Made by a program: the position numbers and the translations under genes
In this document: piece after piece, positions 54,569 through 64,000 of the stretch
Layout: each line of letters begins with the position of its first letter
How positions within the stretch are numbered: the stretch's first letter is position 1
Origin: Neobacillus dielmonensis
Lineage (GTDB): Bacteria; Bacillota; Bacilli; Bacillales; Cytobacillaceae
Assembly: GCF_000612665.1 (NCBI RefSeq)
Contig: NZ_HG942057.1
Location: forward strand, 1-64,000
Direction of reading: 5' to 3'
Length of the DNA stretch: 64,000 nucleotides
Notes under the pieces: model-generated
The model's database searches: none
What the model saw: only the letters and a program-made list of their open reading frames with translations
What the model was told of the DNA's origin: nothing

Positions 54569-56980
54569 TCAGTTTTTCGCCATAAAATCATAAGGTGTAA
54601 CGTTTTCCATCCCGATCATTGGGTCCACCCGCATTAGAAATTCTTCATATGAGATGGATTTGGTTTCGGGTGTTATGCTTTGATTTTGATCTGGGACAGG
54701 TATGGCGTCTTGTAGTTTTTCGCAAAGGGTTGTCAATCTTGACATTTCGTCAGCCCGTTCTACTCCCATCCTTAGTGCTTCTTCTTCGCCGCAGATAATT
54801 AACGATTGCTTGGACCGGGTGATGGCGGTATAAATCAAATTTCTTTGCAGCATCCGGTAATAGCTTCGAGTAACTGGCAATAGGACGATTGGAAATTCAC
54901 TACCCTGCGATTTATGTACCGAACAACAGTAAGCATGCGTGATTTGATTTAAATCCTGCTTTGTATACTCCACTTCATGGCCTTCAAAAGAGATATAAAT
55001 TAAATCCTGCTTTTCTGTATTTTCCTTAGCATAGATAATCGAAATGATTTCACCAATATCCCCATTGAATACGTTATTCTCAGGCTGGTTGACTAGCTGC
55101 AGAACCTTATCGCCAATCCGGTATTTCACATCTCCGTAGGTGATTTCTTTTCTGGTACCGCTCGGATTAGGATTAAAAATTTCCTGCAATAGGACATTTA
55201 ATCGGTCAATGCCTGCAGGCCCACGGTACATCGGAGCAAGCACCTGAAAATCCATCGCCGTAAACCCTTTATTTTTTGCGTTTAAGGCGATTTTTTCAAC
55301 CACTTGTGCAACCTGTGCGGTACTGCACTTAATAAACGAGCGGTCTGCTTGTTTCATGGCAATATTGGCCGGCAGTCTGCCCTTTTTAATTTCATGGGCC
55401 AATTCAATGATGGATGACCCTTCAGCTTGGCGGTAAATATCGGTTAACCTGACTGTAGGAATTCGTTCTGATCGCAACAAATCCTTTAGTACCTGACCTG
55501 GTCCGACAGACGGCAACTGATCCTCATCCCCTACAAGAATGACTTGAATATGCTCTGGCAATGCTTTAAACAATTGGTTAGCCAGCCAAATATCGAGCAT
55601 GGAGGTCTCATCGACGATGAGAATTTTACCTTCAAGCGGGCTTGCATCATCACGGTCAAAGTTTTCTGTCCCATTATAGCCTAGCAGCCGGTGAATAGTG
55701 ACCGCAGGCAGTCCTGTAGACTCACTCATTCGCTTGGCAGCTCTTCCAGTAGGGGCGGCAAGTAAAATTGGGAATGGCTCTTGCTTTTTATGATAATCTT
55801 TAGGGTCAAGCGAGCAGCCATGCAACTCAGCATAGAGCTCGACAATCCCTTTTATAACGGTGGTTTTGCCGGTTCCTGGGCCCCCTGTTAAAATCAACAT
55901 AGGAGACATTAAAGCAGTTTGGATAGCTTCCCGCTGGGTCGGTGCATACTGTACGGCTAATCGTTCTTCTAAGCTGCCCAGCGCCAATAAAAACTCAGAT
56001 TCAGGAAATTGTTCTTCATACTCTTTCTGTTCTAAAATTCGACGGATGCTCGTAACCAGGCCTTTTTCGGCAAAAAATAACGATGGCAGATAGACACGCT
56101 GTTCCTCCCCGATAATCTTCCCTTCTTCTTGAAGTTTGATGATTTCCGTTGAAATATTTGTATAGTCGATAATATCACGTTGGTTATCTTCAAGAAGCAA
56201 CTTTACCTGTTCGAGCAAATCCTTCGCTTGCATATAAACATGGCCCGTTTGCATGCATTCATTCTCTAAAATATACAGGCAGGCTGCCTTGATACGGTCT
56301 GGATGATTCCCGGAAATCCCCATTTGGTAGCCTAGCTCATCTGCTCTGCCAAAACCAATCCCCTCAATAGCTTCAACGAGCTGATATGGATTTTTTTGAA
56401 TAATTTCAAGCGTTTCTTCCTTATACACTTGGTAAATTCTCATTGAAAGCTGTGGACCAAAGCCATATTGATTCAAAGCAATTAAGACCTGCTCTAAGCC
56501 CTGATGTTCCATTAGGGTATCATACAGCAGTTTTGCCTTATCTGGAGGAAGTTTTGGAACAGTGTCCAGCAGGGACGGCTGATTTAAGATTTTCGATATG
56601 GCGTTTTCCCCTAGGGTTTCAACTATGTTCTCTGCCGTTTTTTTCCCAATCCCTTTGAACATTTCCCCAGACAAATAGGCAATAATACCTTGTTTCGATT
56701 GCGGCATGTCTTTGCGGAAATGGGTAGCGTGGAATTGCATGCCAAACTTGGGATGCTCCTTAAAATCTCCGTAAAAGGTATAAGTCTCTTGTTCGTGAAT
56801 TTTAGGGAAATAGCCGGTCACGACTGCTTCCTTATCCTCATATGTATGGTTGGTTTCATCCACTCGGATTCTTATCACAGTATATAAATTCTGTTCATTA
56901 TGAAAAATCGTGACGAATGGCCGCCCTTTAATATACGTCCCCTGTTCGGTAAATAAATCAAGCGATTGCTGGTTTTCCAA
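54569..56980 (-). CDS. recD2: ATP-dependent DNA helicase RecD2
   Basis: RecBCD-independent 5'-3' SF1B helicase involved in DNA repair and replication-fork maintenance. The 803 residues have the RecD2 N-terminal domain with helix-hairpin-helix (FKGIGKKTAENIVETLG), Walker A GGPGTGKTTV (about 353-362), DEE-like motif VDETSMLD, and helicase motif VI AITRSKQSL. TTG start with AAAGGAGG seven bases upstream. Named yrrC in B. subtilis. Confidence 0.95.
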   Translation of the reverse strand: MENQQSLDLFTEQGTYIKGRPFVTIFHNEQNLYTVIRIRVDETNHTYEDKEAVVTGYFPKIHEQETYTFYGDFKEHPKFGMQFHATHFRKDMPQSKQGIIAYLSGEMFKGIGKKTAENIVETLGENAISKILNQPSLLDTVPKLPPDKAKLLYDTLMEHQGLEQVLIALNQYGFGPQLSMRIYQVYKEETLEIIQKNPYQLVEAIEGIGFGRADELGYQMGISGNHPDRIKAACLYILENECMQTGHVYMQAKDLLEQVKLLLEDNQRDIIDYTNISTEIIKLQEEGKIIGEEQRVYLPSLFFAEKGLVTSIRRILEQKEYEEQFPESEFLLALGSLEERLAVQYAPTQREAIQTALMSPMLILTGGPGTGKTTVIKGIVELYAELHGCSLDPKDYHKKQEPFPILLAAPTGRAAKRMSESTGLPAVTIHRLLGYNGTENFDRDDASPLEGKILIVDETSMLDIWLANQLFKALPEHIQVILVGDEDQLPSVGPGQVLKDLLRSERIPTVRLTDIYRQAEGSSIIELAHEIKKGRLPANIAMKQADRSFIKCSTAQVAQVVEKIALNAKNKGFTAMDFQVLAPMYRGPAGIDRLNVLLQEIFNPNPSGTRKEITYGDVKYRIGDKVLQLVNQPENNVFNGDIGEIISIIYAKENTEKQDLIYISFEGHEVEYTKQDLNQITHAYCCSVHKSQGSEFPIVLLPVTRSYYRMLQRNLIYTAITRSKQSLIICGEEEALRMGVERADEMSRLTTLCEKLQDAIPVPDQNQSITPETKSISYEEFLMRVDPMIGMENVTPYDFMAKN

Positions 56981-57013
56981 AGGACTCCCTCCTTTCAATA
57001 AAAATTAATTTGC

Positions 57014-57667
57014 TTATTGGTTGGCTTCGATTAACTGTTTAGCATGTCCAGCTAAAAGATGATCCGGCTGAATTTCGAGCGCCTTGTTAAACATATCAAT
57101 TGCCTTATCTGCCTGTTCCTTAAAGGCATAGGACACTCCCAGATTATAGTAAGCATCGGAATGATTCGGATCGATCTCCAAGCATTTTTCAAATTGCTCC
57201 ATTGCCTGGTCCAGCAACTCAAGCTGTGCCAAGCATAGTCCATATTGGAAACGGGCTTCGGCGTCGGTTCCGTTCAGTTCTACGCTTCTTTGCAAATAAG
57301 CCAGCGCAAATTTACCTTGCTCCAAGTTCATTAAGGTCAGTCCGAGCATAAAATAATTATCGCTTGTTTCCATGCCTCGTTTCATCGCTTCCTCAAACAT
57401 CTTCTTTGCCTGTTGAAAACGGTCGTTACTAAAGTACAGATTGCCCGCACTGTAATAAGCGGCTGCAGCATTTTCATCTATTTCAATGGCCCTTTGGTAA
57501 AATTTTAATGCCTTATCCGTTTCTCCTAATTCAGATAAAACATGTCCAAAATTAATATAGGCCGCAGGGTCGCGAGGATTCTCATTAATGGCTTCATTAA
57601 AAGCTTTGGCTGCTTCCTCCAAATTTCCTTCCTGGAGAAATTGCACACCTCTTTGATTATGGTCCAT
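57014..57667 (-). CDS. yrrB: TPR repeat protein YrrB
   Basis: A 217-residue protein made almost wholly of tetratricopeptide repeats (about six; for example AYINFGHVLSELGETDKALK, AYYSAGNLYFSNDRFQQAKK, AYYNLGVSYAFKEQADKAID). It is a scaffold for protein contacts; partner unknown. ATG 57667 has GGAG eight bases upstream and an extended -10 (TGATATACT, 57693-57701) about 25 bases before, so it probably starts a yrrB-recD2-yrrD transcript. Confidence 0.93.
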   Translation of the reverse strand: MDHNQRGVQFLQEGNLEEAAKAFNEAINENPRDPAAYINFGHVLSELGETDKALKFYQRAIEIDENAAAAYYSAGNLYFSNDRFQQAKKMFEEAMKRGMETSDNYFMLGLTLMNLEQGKFALAYLQRSVELNGTDAEARFQYGLCLAQLELLDQAMEQFEKCLEIDPNHSDAYYNLGVSYAFKEQADKAIDMFNKALEIQPDHLLAGHAKQLIEANQ

Positions 57668-57710
57668 ATTTTCAACTCCATTTCTATAACGAAGTATATC
57701 ATATTTCAGA

Positions 57711-57743
57711 GAAAAACCCTGACTCCATTCGAGGAGACAGGGC
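57711..57743 (-). terminator. Terminator after mnmA
   Basis: Ten-pair stem with one mismatch (57733-57742 with 57717-57726) followed by TTTTTCTC on the minus strand, just past the mnmA stop. Confidence 0.8.
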
Positions 57744-57748
57744 ACTTC

Positions 57749-58873
<1,125 letters not shown>

Positions 58874-58904
58874 TCACCTCACTTTAGCTGGAATGGTTCT
58901 GGAT

Positions 58905-60047
58905 TTATTTTGTAAGGCGCTGCACAGCCTTAGCTGTCTCTGCAGCTGCCTTTAATATTTCTTCGGTTGTTGTCGTAAAGCCAAAACTAAAACGAATTGA
59001 ATTAGTGATTTTATCAGAATCTTTTCCAAACATCGCCACTAGCACATGGGAAGGTTCGATGGAACCGGCTGTGCAGGCAGACCCGCTGGAAACCGCAATA
59101 CCTGCTAAATCCAAATTCACCAGCATAGCTTCGACATTCGTTCCCGGAAAGCTTAAGTTTAATACATGCGGTAAGGAATTTTCAAGAAATCCGTTCACAT
59201 AAAACTCGATGTCTTGTTCCTTTAAAGTTTTTATAAGAAGTTCTTTGTAGCTGATAAACTTTTGCCGCTTGCTCTCCATTTCCTTGGCTGCGATCTGAAC
59301 CGCTTCATGGAACCCGACGATGGAAGCAACGTTTTCTGTACCAGCCCGCCGTTTCCGCTCCTGTTCACCGCCAAAAAACCGCGGCGCCACTTTGACATCT
59401 GAACGTACATAAAGAAACCCGATTCCTTTTGGTCCATTAATTTTATGAGCAGAAACCGACAATAAATCAATCATGCACTCATTCACGTCAATTTTTTCAA
59501 CGCCATAGGCCTGAACGGCATCGGTATGAAATTTAGCAGGATGATCCTTTAGCAGCTGGCCAATTTCTTTAATTGGCTGAATGGTTCCGACTTCATTGTT
59601 TCCGTACATAACAGATACGAGGATTGTGTCATCTCTTAATGCAGCTTGGAGATCCTGGATGGAGATTCTCCCTGTCACATCAACAGGTAAATAGGTCACT
59701 TCAAAGCCCATTTTTTCTAACTTTTCGCAGGCATGAAGGACGGCATGGTGTTCAATTTGGGTGGTAATGATGTGCTTGCCGTTCTGCTGATAACTTTCAG
59801 CCACACCAAATAACGCCATGTTATCTGCTTCTGTTCCGCCACTTGTAAAAATAATCTCGTTTTCCTTTGCACCAATGCTATCAGCCATTGCTGCACGCGC
59901 CAAATCAATATAATGACGCGCTTCTCTCCCAAACGAGTGAATACTAGAAGGATTCCCAAAGGTGGTGTTCATCACTTCCAACATTTTTTCAATGACCTGC
60001 GGATGCATCGGAGAGGTAGCCGCATGGTCAAGATAGATTCGGTCCAT
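58905..60047 (-). CDS. iscS: Cysteine desulphurase (IscS-like, YrvO)
   Basis: PLP enzyme that releases sulphur from Cys for tRNA thiolation. The 380 residues start MDRIYLDHAATSPMHPQV, with the PLP Lys in SVSAHKINGPKG (about 200-211) and the catalytic Cys in SSGSACTAGSIEPSH (about 322-336). ATG 60047 has GAAGGTG five bases upstream. Organised cymR-iscS-mnmA on one strand. Could also be called nifS; the pairing with mnmA fixes its role. Confidence 0.94.
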   Translation of the reverse strand: MDRIYLDHAATSPMHPQVIEKMLEVMNTTFGNPSSIHSFGREARHYIDLARAAMADSIGAKENEIIFTSGGTEADNMALFGVAESYQQNGKHIITTQIEHHAVLHACEKLEKMGFEVTYLPVDVTGRISIQDLQAALRDDTILVSVMYGNNEVGTIQPIKEIGQLLKDHPAKFHTDAVQAYGVEKIDVNECMIDLLSVSAHKINGPKGIGFLYVRSDVKVAPRFFGGEQERKRRAGTENVASIVGFHEAVQIAAKEMESKRQKFISYKELLIKTLKEQDIEFYVNGFLENSLPHVLNLSFPGTNVEAMLVNLDLAGIAVSSGSACTAGSIEPSHVLVAMFGKDSDKITNSIRFSFGFTTTTEEILKAAAETAKAVQRLTK

Positions 60048-60092
60048 TGTTACACCTTCATTCAACAAAATTCACCAGTATCATTTTTCACA

Positions 60093-60512
60093 TTAAATAT
60101 AAAACATATAACCTTCCGGCTCAGAATCCGTGCTATGGTTGGCTAAATCCTCAAGCGTTGTGTTGTCCAATACATTTCTGATGGCATCGCGAATTCTAAT
60201 CCAAAGCTCTTTCTGGGCAGCTTCTTCATCTTCAATTCCCTCTACAATAATGATGGGACCTTCTAACACGCGAATCACATCGCCAGCTGTAATCTTGGCT
60301 GGTTCATTGGCTAAAATATAACCACCATAAGCTCCCCTGATACTTTTTACTAATCCGGCATTACGTAACGGCGCGATTAGCTGCTCTAGGTAATGCTCTG
60401 ATAAATTATTGGCCTGAGCAATCGCTTTAAGGGATGTAGGCCCTTCGCCGAAATTCTTGGCAAGTTCAATCATAATCGTCAAGCCATAACGGCCTTTGGT
60501 AGATATCTTCAT
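60093..60512 (-). CDS. cymR: Rrf2 family cysteine-metabolism repressor CymR
   Basis: Master repressor of cysteine and sulphur genes in Bacillus, acting with CysK. The 139 residues have the Rrf2 winged helix (MKISTKGRYGLTIMIELAKN, LSEHYLEQLIAPLRNAGLV, SIRGAYGGYIL). There is no cysteine in the protein, so it cannot be an IscR/NsrR-type Fe-S sensor; this supports CymR. First gene before iscS-mnmA and divergent from rarA, with a TATAAT (60578-60583) upstream. Confidence 0.92.
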   Translation of the reverse strand: MKISTKGRYGLTIMIELAKNFGEGPTSLKAIAQANNLSEHYLEQLIAPLRNAGLVKSIRGAYGGYILANEPAKITAGDVIRVLEGPIIIVEGIEDEEAAQKELWIRIRDAIRNVLDNTTLEDLANHSTDSEPEGYMFYI

Positions 60513-60668
60513 ACGTGCACCTCATTTCATATATATAAACATCAATGTTATCCTTAGTAATTTGATAGGCATTAAGAATTATATCATATTCTTCCCTAAT
60601 ATGCTTTTTGCTAAATAAATGGTATTGTAGAAATAGGTAATTTTCTTAAAATGTTGGAGAGATGTAGG

Positions 60669-61937
60669 ATGCAGCAAAAACCATTAGCATACCGGATGCG
60701 GCCGCGGACCATTGAAGAAGTGGCCGGTCAAGAGCACCTTGTCGGTGAGGGAAAAATCATTGCCAGAATGGTAAAAGCGAAACAGCTGACTTCGATGATT
60801 TTATATGGACCTCCAGGCATCGGTAAAACCTCGATTGCCAGTGCCATTGCCGGCAGTACGAAATATGCATTTCGGACGCTCAATGCGGTTACAAATAATA
60901 AAAAGGACATGGAAATTGTCGCCGCAGAGGCCAAAATGTCGGGAAAAGTGATTCTTCTACTTGATGAAGTCCATCGGCTAGATAAAGCCAAGCAGGATTT
61001 TCTTTTGCCCTACCTAGAAAATGGCATGATTGTGTTGATTGGGGCAACCACGAGCAACCCGTATCACGCCATCAATCCGGCCATCCGCAGCCGCTGTCAA
61101 ATATTTGAATTGAAGCCCTTGTCCCCGGATGACGTCAAAACCGTCTTACTTCGGGCCCTTCAAGACGAGGAGCGCGGCTTTGGAAAATTAAATGTTGAAG
61201 TTTCTGACGAAGCCTTACAACACTTTGCCCAGGGCTCAAACGGAGATGTCCGCAGCTCGTTAAATGCGTTAGAGTTAGCGATTCTATCGACTGACCCGGA
61301 TGAACAGGATGTCATTCATATAGATGTTCGAACAGCAGAAGAATGTTTGCAAAAGAAAAGCATAGCGGCGGACCGAGACGGAGATGCCCACTATGATGTC
61401 ATTTCGGCATTTCAAAAATCAATCCGTGGCAGTGACGTGAATGCCGCCCTCCATTATCTTGGCCGGTTAATTGAGGCAGGTGACCTGGTTAGTATCAGCC
61501 GCCGGTTGATCGTCATTGCCTATGAGGACATTGGCCTTGCGAATCCACAAGCCGGAGCCCGGACACTCGCAGCAATTGAAACAGCCGAACGGCTCGGGTT
61601 TCCCGAAGCGAGGATTCCACTTGCAAACGCCGTGATTGAGCTCTGTTTATTGCCAAAATCGAACTCTGCGATTATGGCGATTGATACTGCCCTTAGTGAC
61701 ATTCAAAAAGGCATCGGCGGAGAAGTGCCAGACCACTTAAAGGACGCCCATTATAAAGGGGCCAAAGCGCTTGGCAGAGGGATTGACTACAAATACCCCC
61801 ATGACTACGAAAACGGCTGGGTCAAGCAGCAGTATCTGCCTGACCGAATTAAACACAAGCAATACTATCAGCCGAAAAAAACAGGCAAATTTGAACAAGC
61901 GCTGGCGACTGTTTATGAACGGCTGTCCCGCCAATAG
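60669..61937 (+). CDS. rarA: Replication-associated recombination protein RarA
   Basis: AAA+ ATPase (MgsA/WRNIP1 family) acting at stalled forks. The 422 residues contain Walker A GPPGIGKTSI (about 47-56), Walker B LLLDEVHRL, sensor ATTSNP and the C-terminal tetramerisation region. ATG 60669 (GGAGAG seven bases upstream) starts MQQKPLAYRMRP. Divergent from cymR, terminated by a strong hairpin. Named yrvN in B. subtilis. Confidence 0.96.
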   Translation: MQQKPLAYRMRPRTIEEVAGQEHLVGEGKIIARMVKAKQLTSMILYGPPGIGKTSIASAIAGSTKYAFRTLNAVTNNKKDMEIVAAEAKMSGKVILLLDEVHRLDKAKQDFLLPYLENGMIVLIGATTSNPYHAINPAIRSRCQIFELKPLSPDDVKTVLLRALQDEERGFGKLNVEVSDEALQHFAQGSNGDVRSSLNALELAILSTDPDEQDVIHIDVRTAEECLQKKSIAADRDGDAHYDVISAFQKSIRGSDVNAALHYLGRLIEAGDLVSISRRLIVIAYEDIGLANPQAGARTLAAIETAERLGFPEARIPLANAVIELCLLPKSNSAIMAIDTALSDIQKGIGGEVPDHLKDAHYKGAKALGRGIDYKYPHDYENGWVKQQYLPDRIKHKQYYQPKKTGKFEQALATVYERLSRQ

Positions 61938-61972
61938 AAGGGTGTCAGGAATTATTCCTGACACCTTTCTTG
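61938..61972. terminator. Bidirectional terminator after rarA
   Basis: Perfect 11-bp stem GGTGTCAGGAA/TTCCTGACACC (61941-61951 with 61955-61965) between rarA and the convergent ABC permease. Confidence 0.85.
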
Positions 61973-61976
61973 TTGT

Positions 61977-62927
61977 TTATGCGGCGATATCCCGTTTCTT
62001 GAAAACATAGAAAGAGAAAAATAGAAATAAGGCAAAATAGAGCAATAGCATTAGAATAGAGAATGGCATCGTCATTCCTTCTAACATAGGTGTCCCTTCG
62101 ATGTATTGCATTAAATCCGTGTTGGCAAATAGGATGTATTTGGCCCAACTGAATTTAAGCGCCAACAAGCTTGTTATTTGTTCGCCCGTTAACAATAGAA
62201 ATAACGATAAACCAATCGCCAAAGAGCTGTTCCGGAATACAGATGAAATCATAAATGCCATCGTCACGAGCATAACCATACTAATGGAATTCAAACCATA
62301 GTAAATTAGCAAATGAATGACAATATTTTGCTCAGCCACTTTTCCATTGTAGTAATTCAAATATGGCTGGGGATCTGACGGTAATCCAAATAAAATAGCC
62401 CCAAGAGTGCCCGAGAAAACAAACAATATTCCCAGCATAAATAAAGCATACAGTAGAACCGTTAAGTATTTGGAAAGCAAGATTTTCATTCTGTTAATCG
62501 GCCGAATCAGCAATAGCTTAATGGTTCCCCAGTTAAATTCACTGGCCACAATACTGGCAGCCACAATAATAGTAAACAAGCCAGCTAGAGTAATTAATTC
62601 AGAGGCATCTTTAACAAATGACCATACATTGTATTTTTCTCTTGGCGGGATGTGGTGCTCAATTCGGTAACCATTAATGGCAATTTGCTTTTTAAATAAA
62701 TCTCTTTCAATTTTCGATTGGCTCTGACTCATTTGACGATCCAGCGCCATATTTTCTTCTTTCAGCGTTTGCTCCCAATTTGCTTCGACTGCTCCATTAT
62801 TTGTGTCCTCTTGCGATTTAAAAAACAACGCAATGACGCAGGTAATCACGATGAGTAAGGCGATCATGACAAAGGTACCGGGACGTCTAAAAATTTTCAT
62901 CCACTCATTTTTAATTAAATTAACCAC
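61977..62927 (-). CDS. ABC-2 type transporter permease
   Basis: A 316-residue membrane subunit with six helices: one near the N-terminus (about 19-33), a large extracytoplasmic loop (about 40-105), then five helices to the end. GTG start with GGGGG nine bases upstream. It overlaps the ATPase gene by eight bases and so forms a complete two-gene exporter. Similar systems export peptides, antibiotics or lipids; the substrate is unknown. Confidence 0.9.
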   Translation of the reverse strand: MVNLIKNEWMKIFRRPGTFVMIALLIVITCVIALFFKSQEDTNNGAVEANWEQTLKEENMALDRQMSQSQSKIERDLFKKQIAINGYRIEHHIPPREKYNVWSFVKDASELITLAGLFTIIVAASIVASEFNWGTIKLLLIRPINRMKILLSKYLTVLLYALFMLGILFVFSGTLGAILFGLPSDPQPYLNYYNGKVAEQNIVIHLLIYYGLNSISMVMLVTMAFMISSVFRNSSLAIGLSLFLLLTGEQITSLLALKFSWAKYILFANTDLMQYIEGTPMLEGMTMPFSILMLLLYFALFLFFSFYVFKKRDIAA

Positions 62928-63846
62928 GGCCCGCTGCCCCCTTTTCCCCTGTCACTTCAAGGAAACGGTCCTCTAATGTTTTTCCCGCTTCTTTTATCCC
63001 AAAAATATGTATCTCTTGGTCCACTAAAAGCTTCACTAATGATGGTATTTCTTGTTTAGGCAATGCGATGGTAACCCCATCACGGGAATAGGTGGGCCTT
63101 GCTTCAGGATAATGCTGCTGCAAGATGACTGCGGCTTTTTCGGCTGGCGTGACTTCTAATTCGAAGGCGGTACCGCTTGCCTGGACAAATTCCTTTATTT
63201 GCTGAACGTCGATTAGCCGGCCGTCCTGGATAATGCCGATTCGGTCGCACATCATTTCCATTTCTGAGAGCAAATGACTGGAAACAATGACAGCCATGTC
63301 TTTTTCGCGGGCGAGACGGCGTACATAATCCCGGATTTCACGGATGCCCGCTGGGTCCAATCCATTGGTTGGCTCGTCCAAGATTAATACCTGCGGTTCA
63401 TGCAGCAGGCACTGAGCCAATCCTAAACGCTGCCTCATACCAAGGGAATAGGTTTTGACTTTGTCATGAATCCGGTCGGTTAATCCAACAAGTTCAACGG
63501 TTTCTGCTATTTTCTGTTTGGTGACGTTAGTTGTCATTCTGGCATAATGGATAAGGTTTTGATAGCCTGTCAAAAACTTGTACATTTCCGGGTTTTCGAC
63601 AATGGCTCCGATATGGCGGACTGCATCCTCAAACCCTGTTTTGATGCTGGAGCCGCCGATGGTGATGTCTCCTTGGGTGATGGCCATTAAACCGACGATC
63701 ATCCGGATAGTAGTGGTTTTTCCGGCACCATTGGGTCCTAGGAACCCGAACACCTCTCCTTTGTTGACCTGGAAACTGATCTTGTCAATAATCGTTCTTC
63801 CTTTAATTACTTTTGTTACATTTTTAAGTTCGACAATAGGCTCCAA
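62920..63846 (-). CDS. ABC transporter ATP-binding protein
   Basis: A 308-residue ATPase of the drug/peptide exporter (BcrA/NatA-like) type. Walker A GPNGAGKTTT (about 37-46), the ABC signature YSLGMRQRLG, Walker B LILDEPTNGLDP and the H-loop VSSHLLSEME are intact, followed by a C-terminal extension (about 220-308) common in this class. TTG start with AGGAG seven bases upstream. Pairs with the overlapping permease gene. Confidence 0.92.
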   Translation of the reverse strand: MEPIVELKNVTKVIKGRTIIDKISFQVNKGEVFGFLGPNGAGKTTTIRMIVGLMAITQGDITIGGSSIKTGFEDAVRHIGAIVENPEMYKFLTGYQNLIHYARMTTNVTKQKIAETVELVGLTDRIHDKVKTYSLGMRQRLGLAQCLLHEPQVLILDEPTNGLDPAGIREIRDYVRRLAREKDMAVIVSSHLLSEMEMMCDRIGIIQDGRLIDVQQIKEFVQASGTAFELEVTPAEKAAVILQQHYPEARPTYSRDGVTIALPKQEIPSLVKLLVDQEIHIFGIKEAGKTLEDRFLEVTGEKGAAGRG

Positions 63847-63931
63847 GATTGTTCTCCTCTCTTTACCAAATATCTCCTTTACAAGTGTACCTTATTGGCC
63901 GGCATCTTTCAGGTAAATTTCACAAAAAATA

Positions 63932-63971
63932 AAACGTTAACAAAAATTTCATGGACCTTTTGTAAACGTTT
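63932..63971. repeat. Imperfect inverted repeat upstream of the ABC operon
   Basis: AAACGTTAACAAAA (63932-63945) and TTTTGTAAACGTTT (63958-63971) pair at 13 of 14 positions. It could be an operator for the ABC genes or the end of a transcript entering from outside the window; the window edge prevents a decision. Confidence 0.35.
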
Positions 63972-64000
63972 GGCAGTTTTTTTATAAAATAAAATCAGAC

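Overview
The window is a chromosomal segment of an endospore-forming member of the Bacillaceae (Bacillus, Neobacillus, Priestia or a close relative; the genus cannot be fixed from the sequence alone). The evidence is sporulation genes (gpr, spoIIP, sda, sigK), a competence locus (comEA/EB/EC, comER), Gram-positive signals (strong GGAGG ribosome sites, GTG and TTG starts, CIRCE, an alaS T-box), and a gene order that follows two separated blocks of the Bacillus subtilis map. Nearly all genes lie on the minus strand.

Layout: (1) 1-22.2 kb: yqeY-rpsU; yqeW; the hrcA-grpE-dnaK-dnaJ-prmA-rsmE-mtaB heat-shock/translation operon under CIRCE; hemW, lepA, yqxA, spoIIP, gpr, rpsT, holA, yqzM and comEC-EB-EA. 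(2) 22.2-28.5 kb: comER, then the yqeG-yqeH-aroE-yhbY-nadD-yqeK-rsfS-yqeM operon (NAD synthesis, shikimate pathway, ribosome assembly and silencing). (3) 28.5-36.6 kb, the accessory junction: a DnaA-box cluster and sda, psd/pssA, an uninterrupted sigK, a decayed IS1182-like element, a lipoprotein, an M3 oligoendopeptidase, and a cluster of very small ORFs including two tandem YrzI-family peptides. (4) 36.6-61.9 kb, conserved again: yrhC, mtnN, yrrS, an S9 peptidase, pbpI, greA, udk, the tRNA wobble-uridine hydroxylation/methylation set yrrM-yrrN-yrrO, mltG, yrzB, ruvX, ireB, alaS with T-box, yrrI, yrzQ, yrrD, recD2, yrrB, mnmA, iscS, cymR and rarA. (5) 61.9-64 kb: an ABC-2 exporter pair.

Most of the window is housekeeping: protein folding under HrcA, translation and tRNA modification (MtaB, RsmE, PrmA, MnmA/IscS, YrrMNO, AlaS), replication and repair (HolA, RarA, RecD2, RuvX), and sporulation and competence.

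The unusual material is non-coding. Two internally deleted copies of one IS1182-like element sit after rpsT and after sigK. In each case a complete host terminator hairpin is duplicated as the flanking target repeat. Both copies carry a nested GC-rich repeat that also occurs alone downstream of yqeM. A compact structured RNA candidate with its own extended -10 promoter and U-run terminator lies between mltG and yrrM. A strong terminator on the strand opposite to its neighbours lies between udk and greA. No tRNA, rRNA, CRISPR array or prophage was seen.
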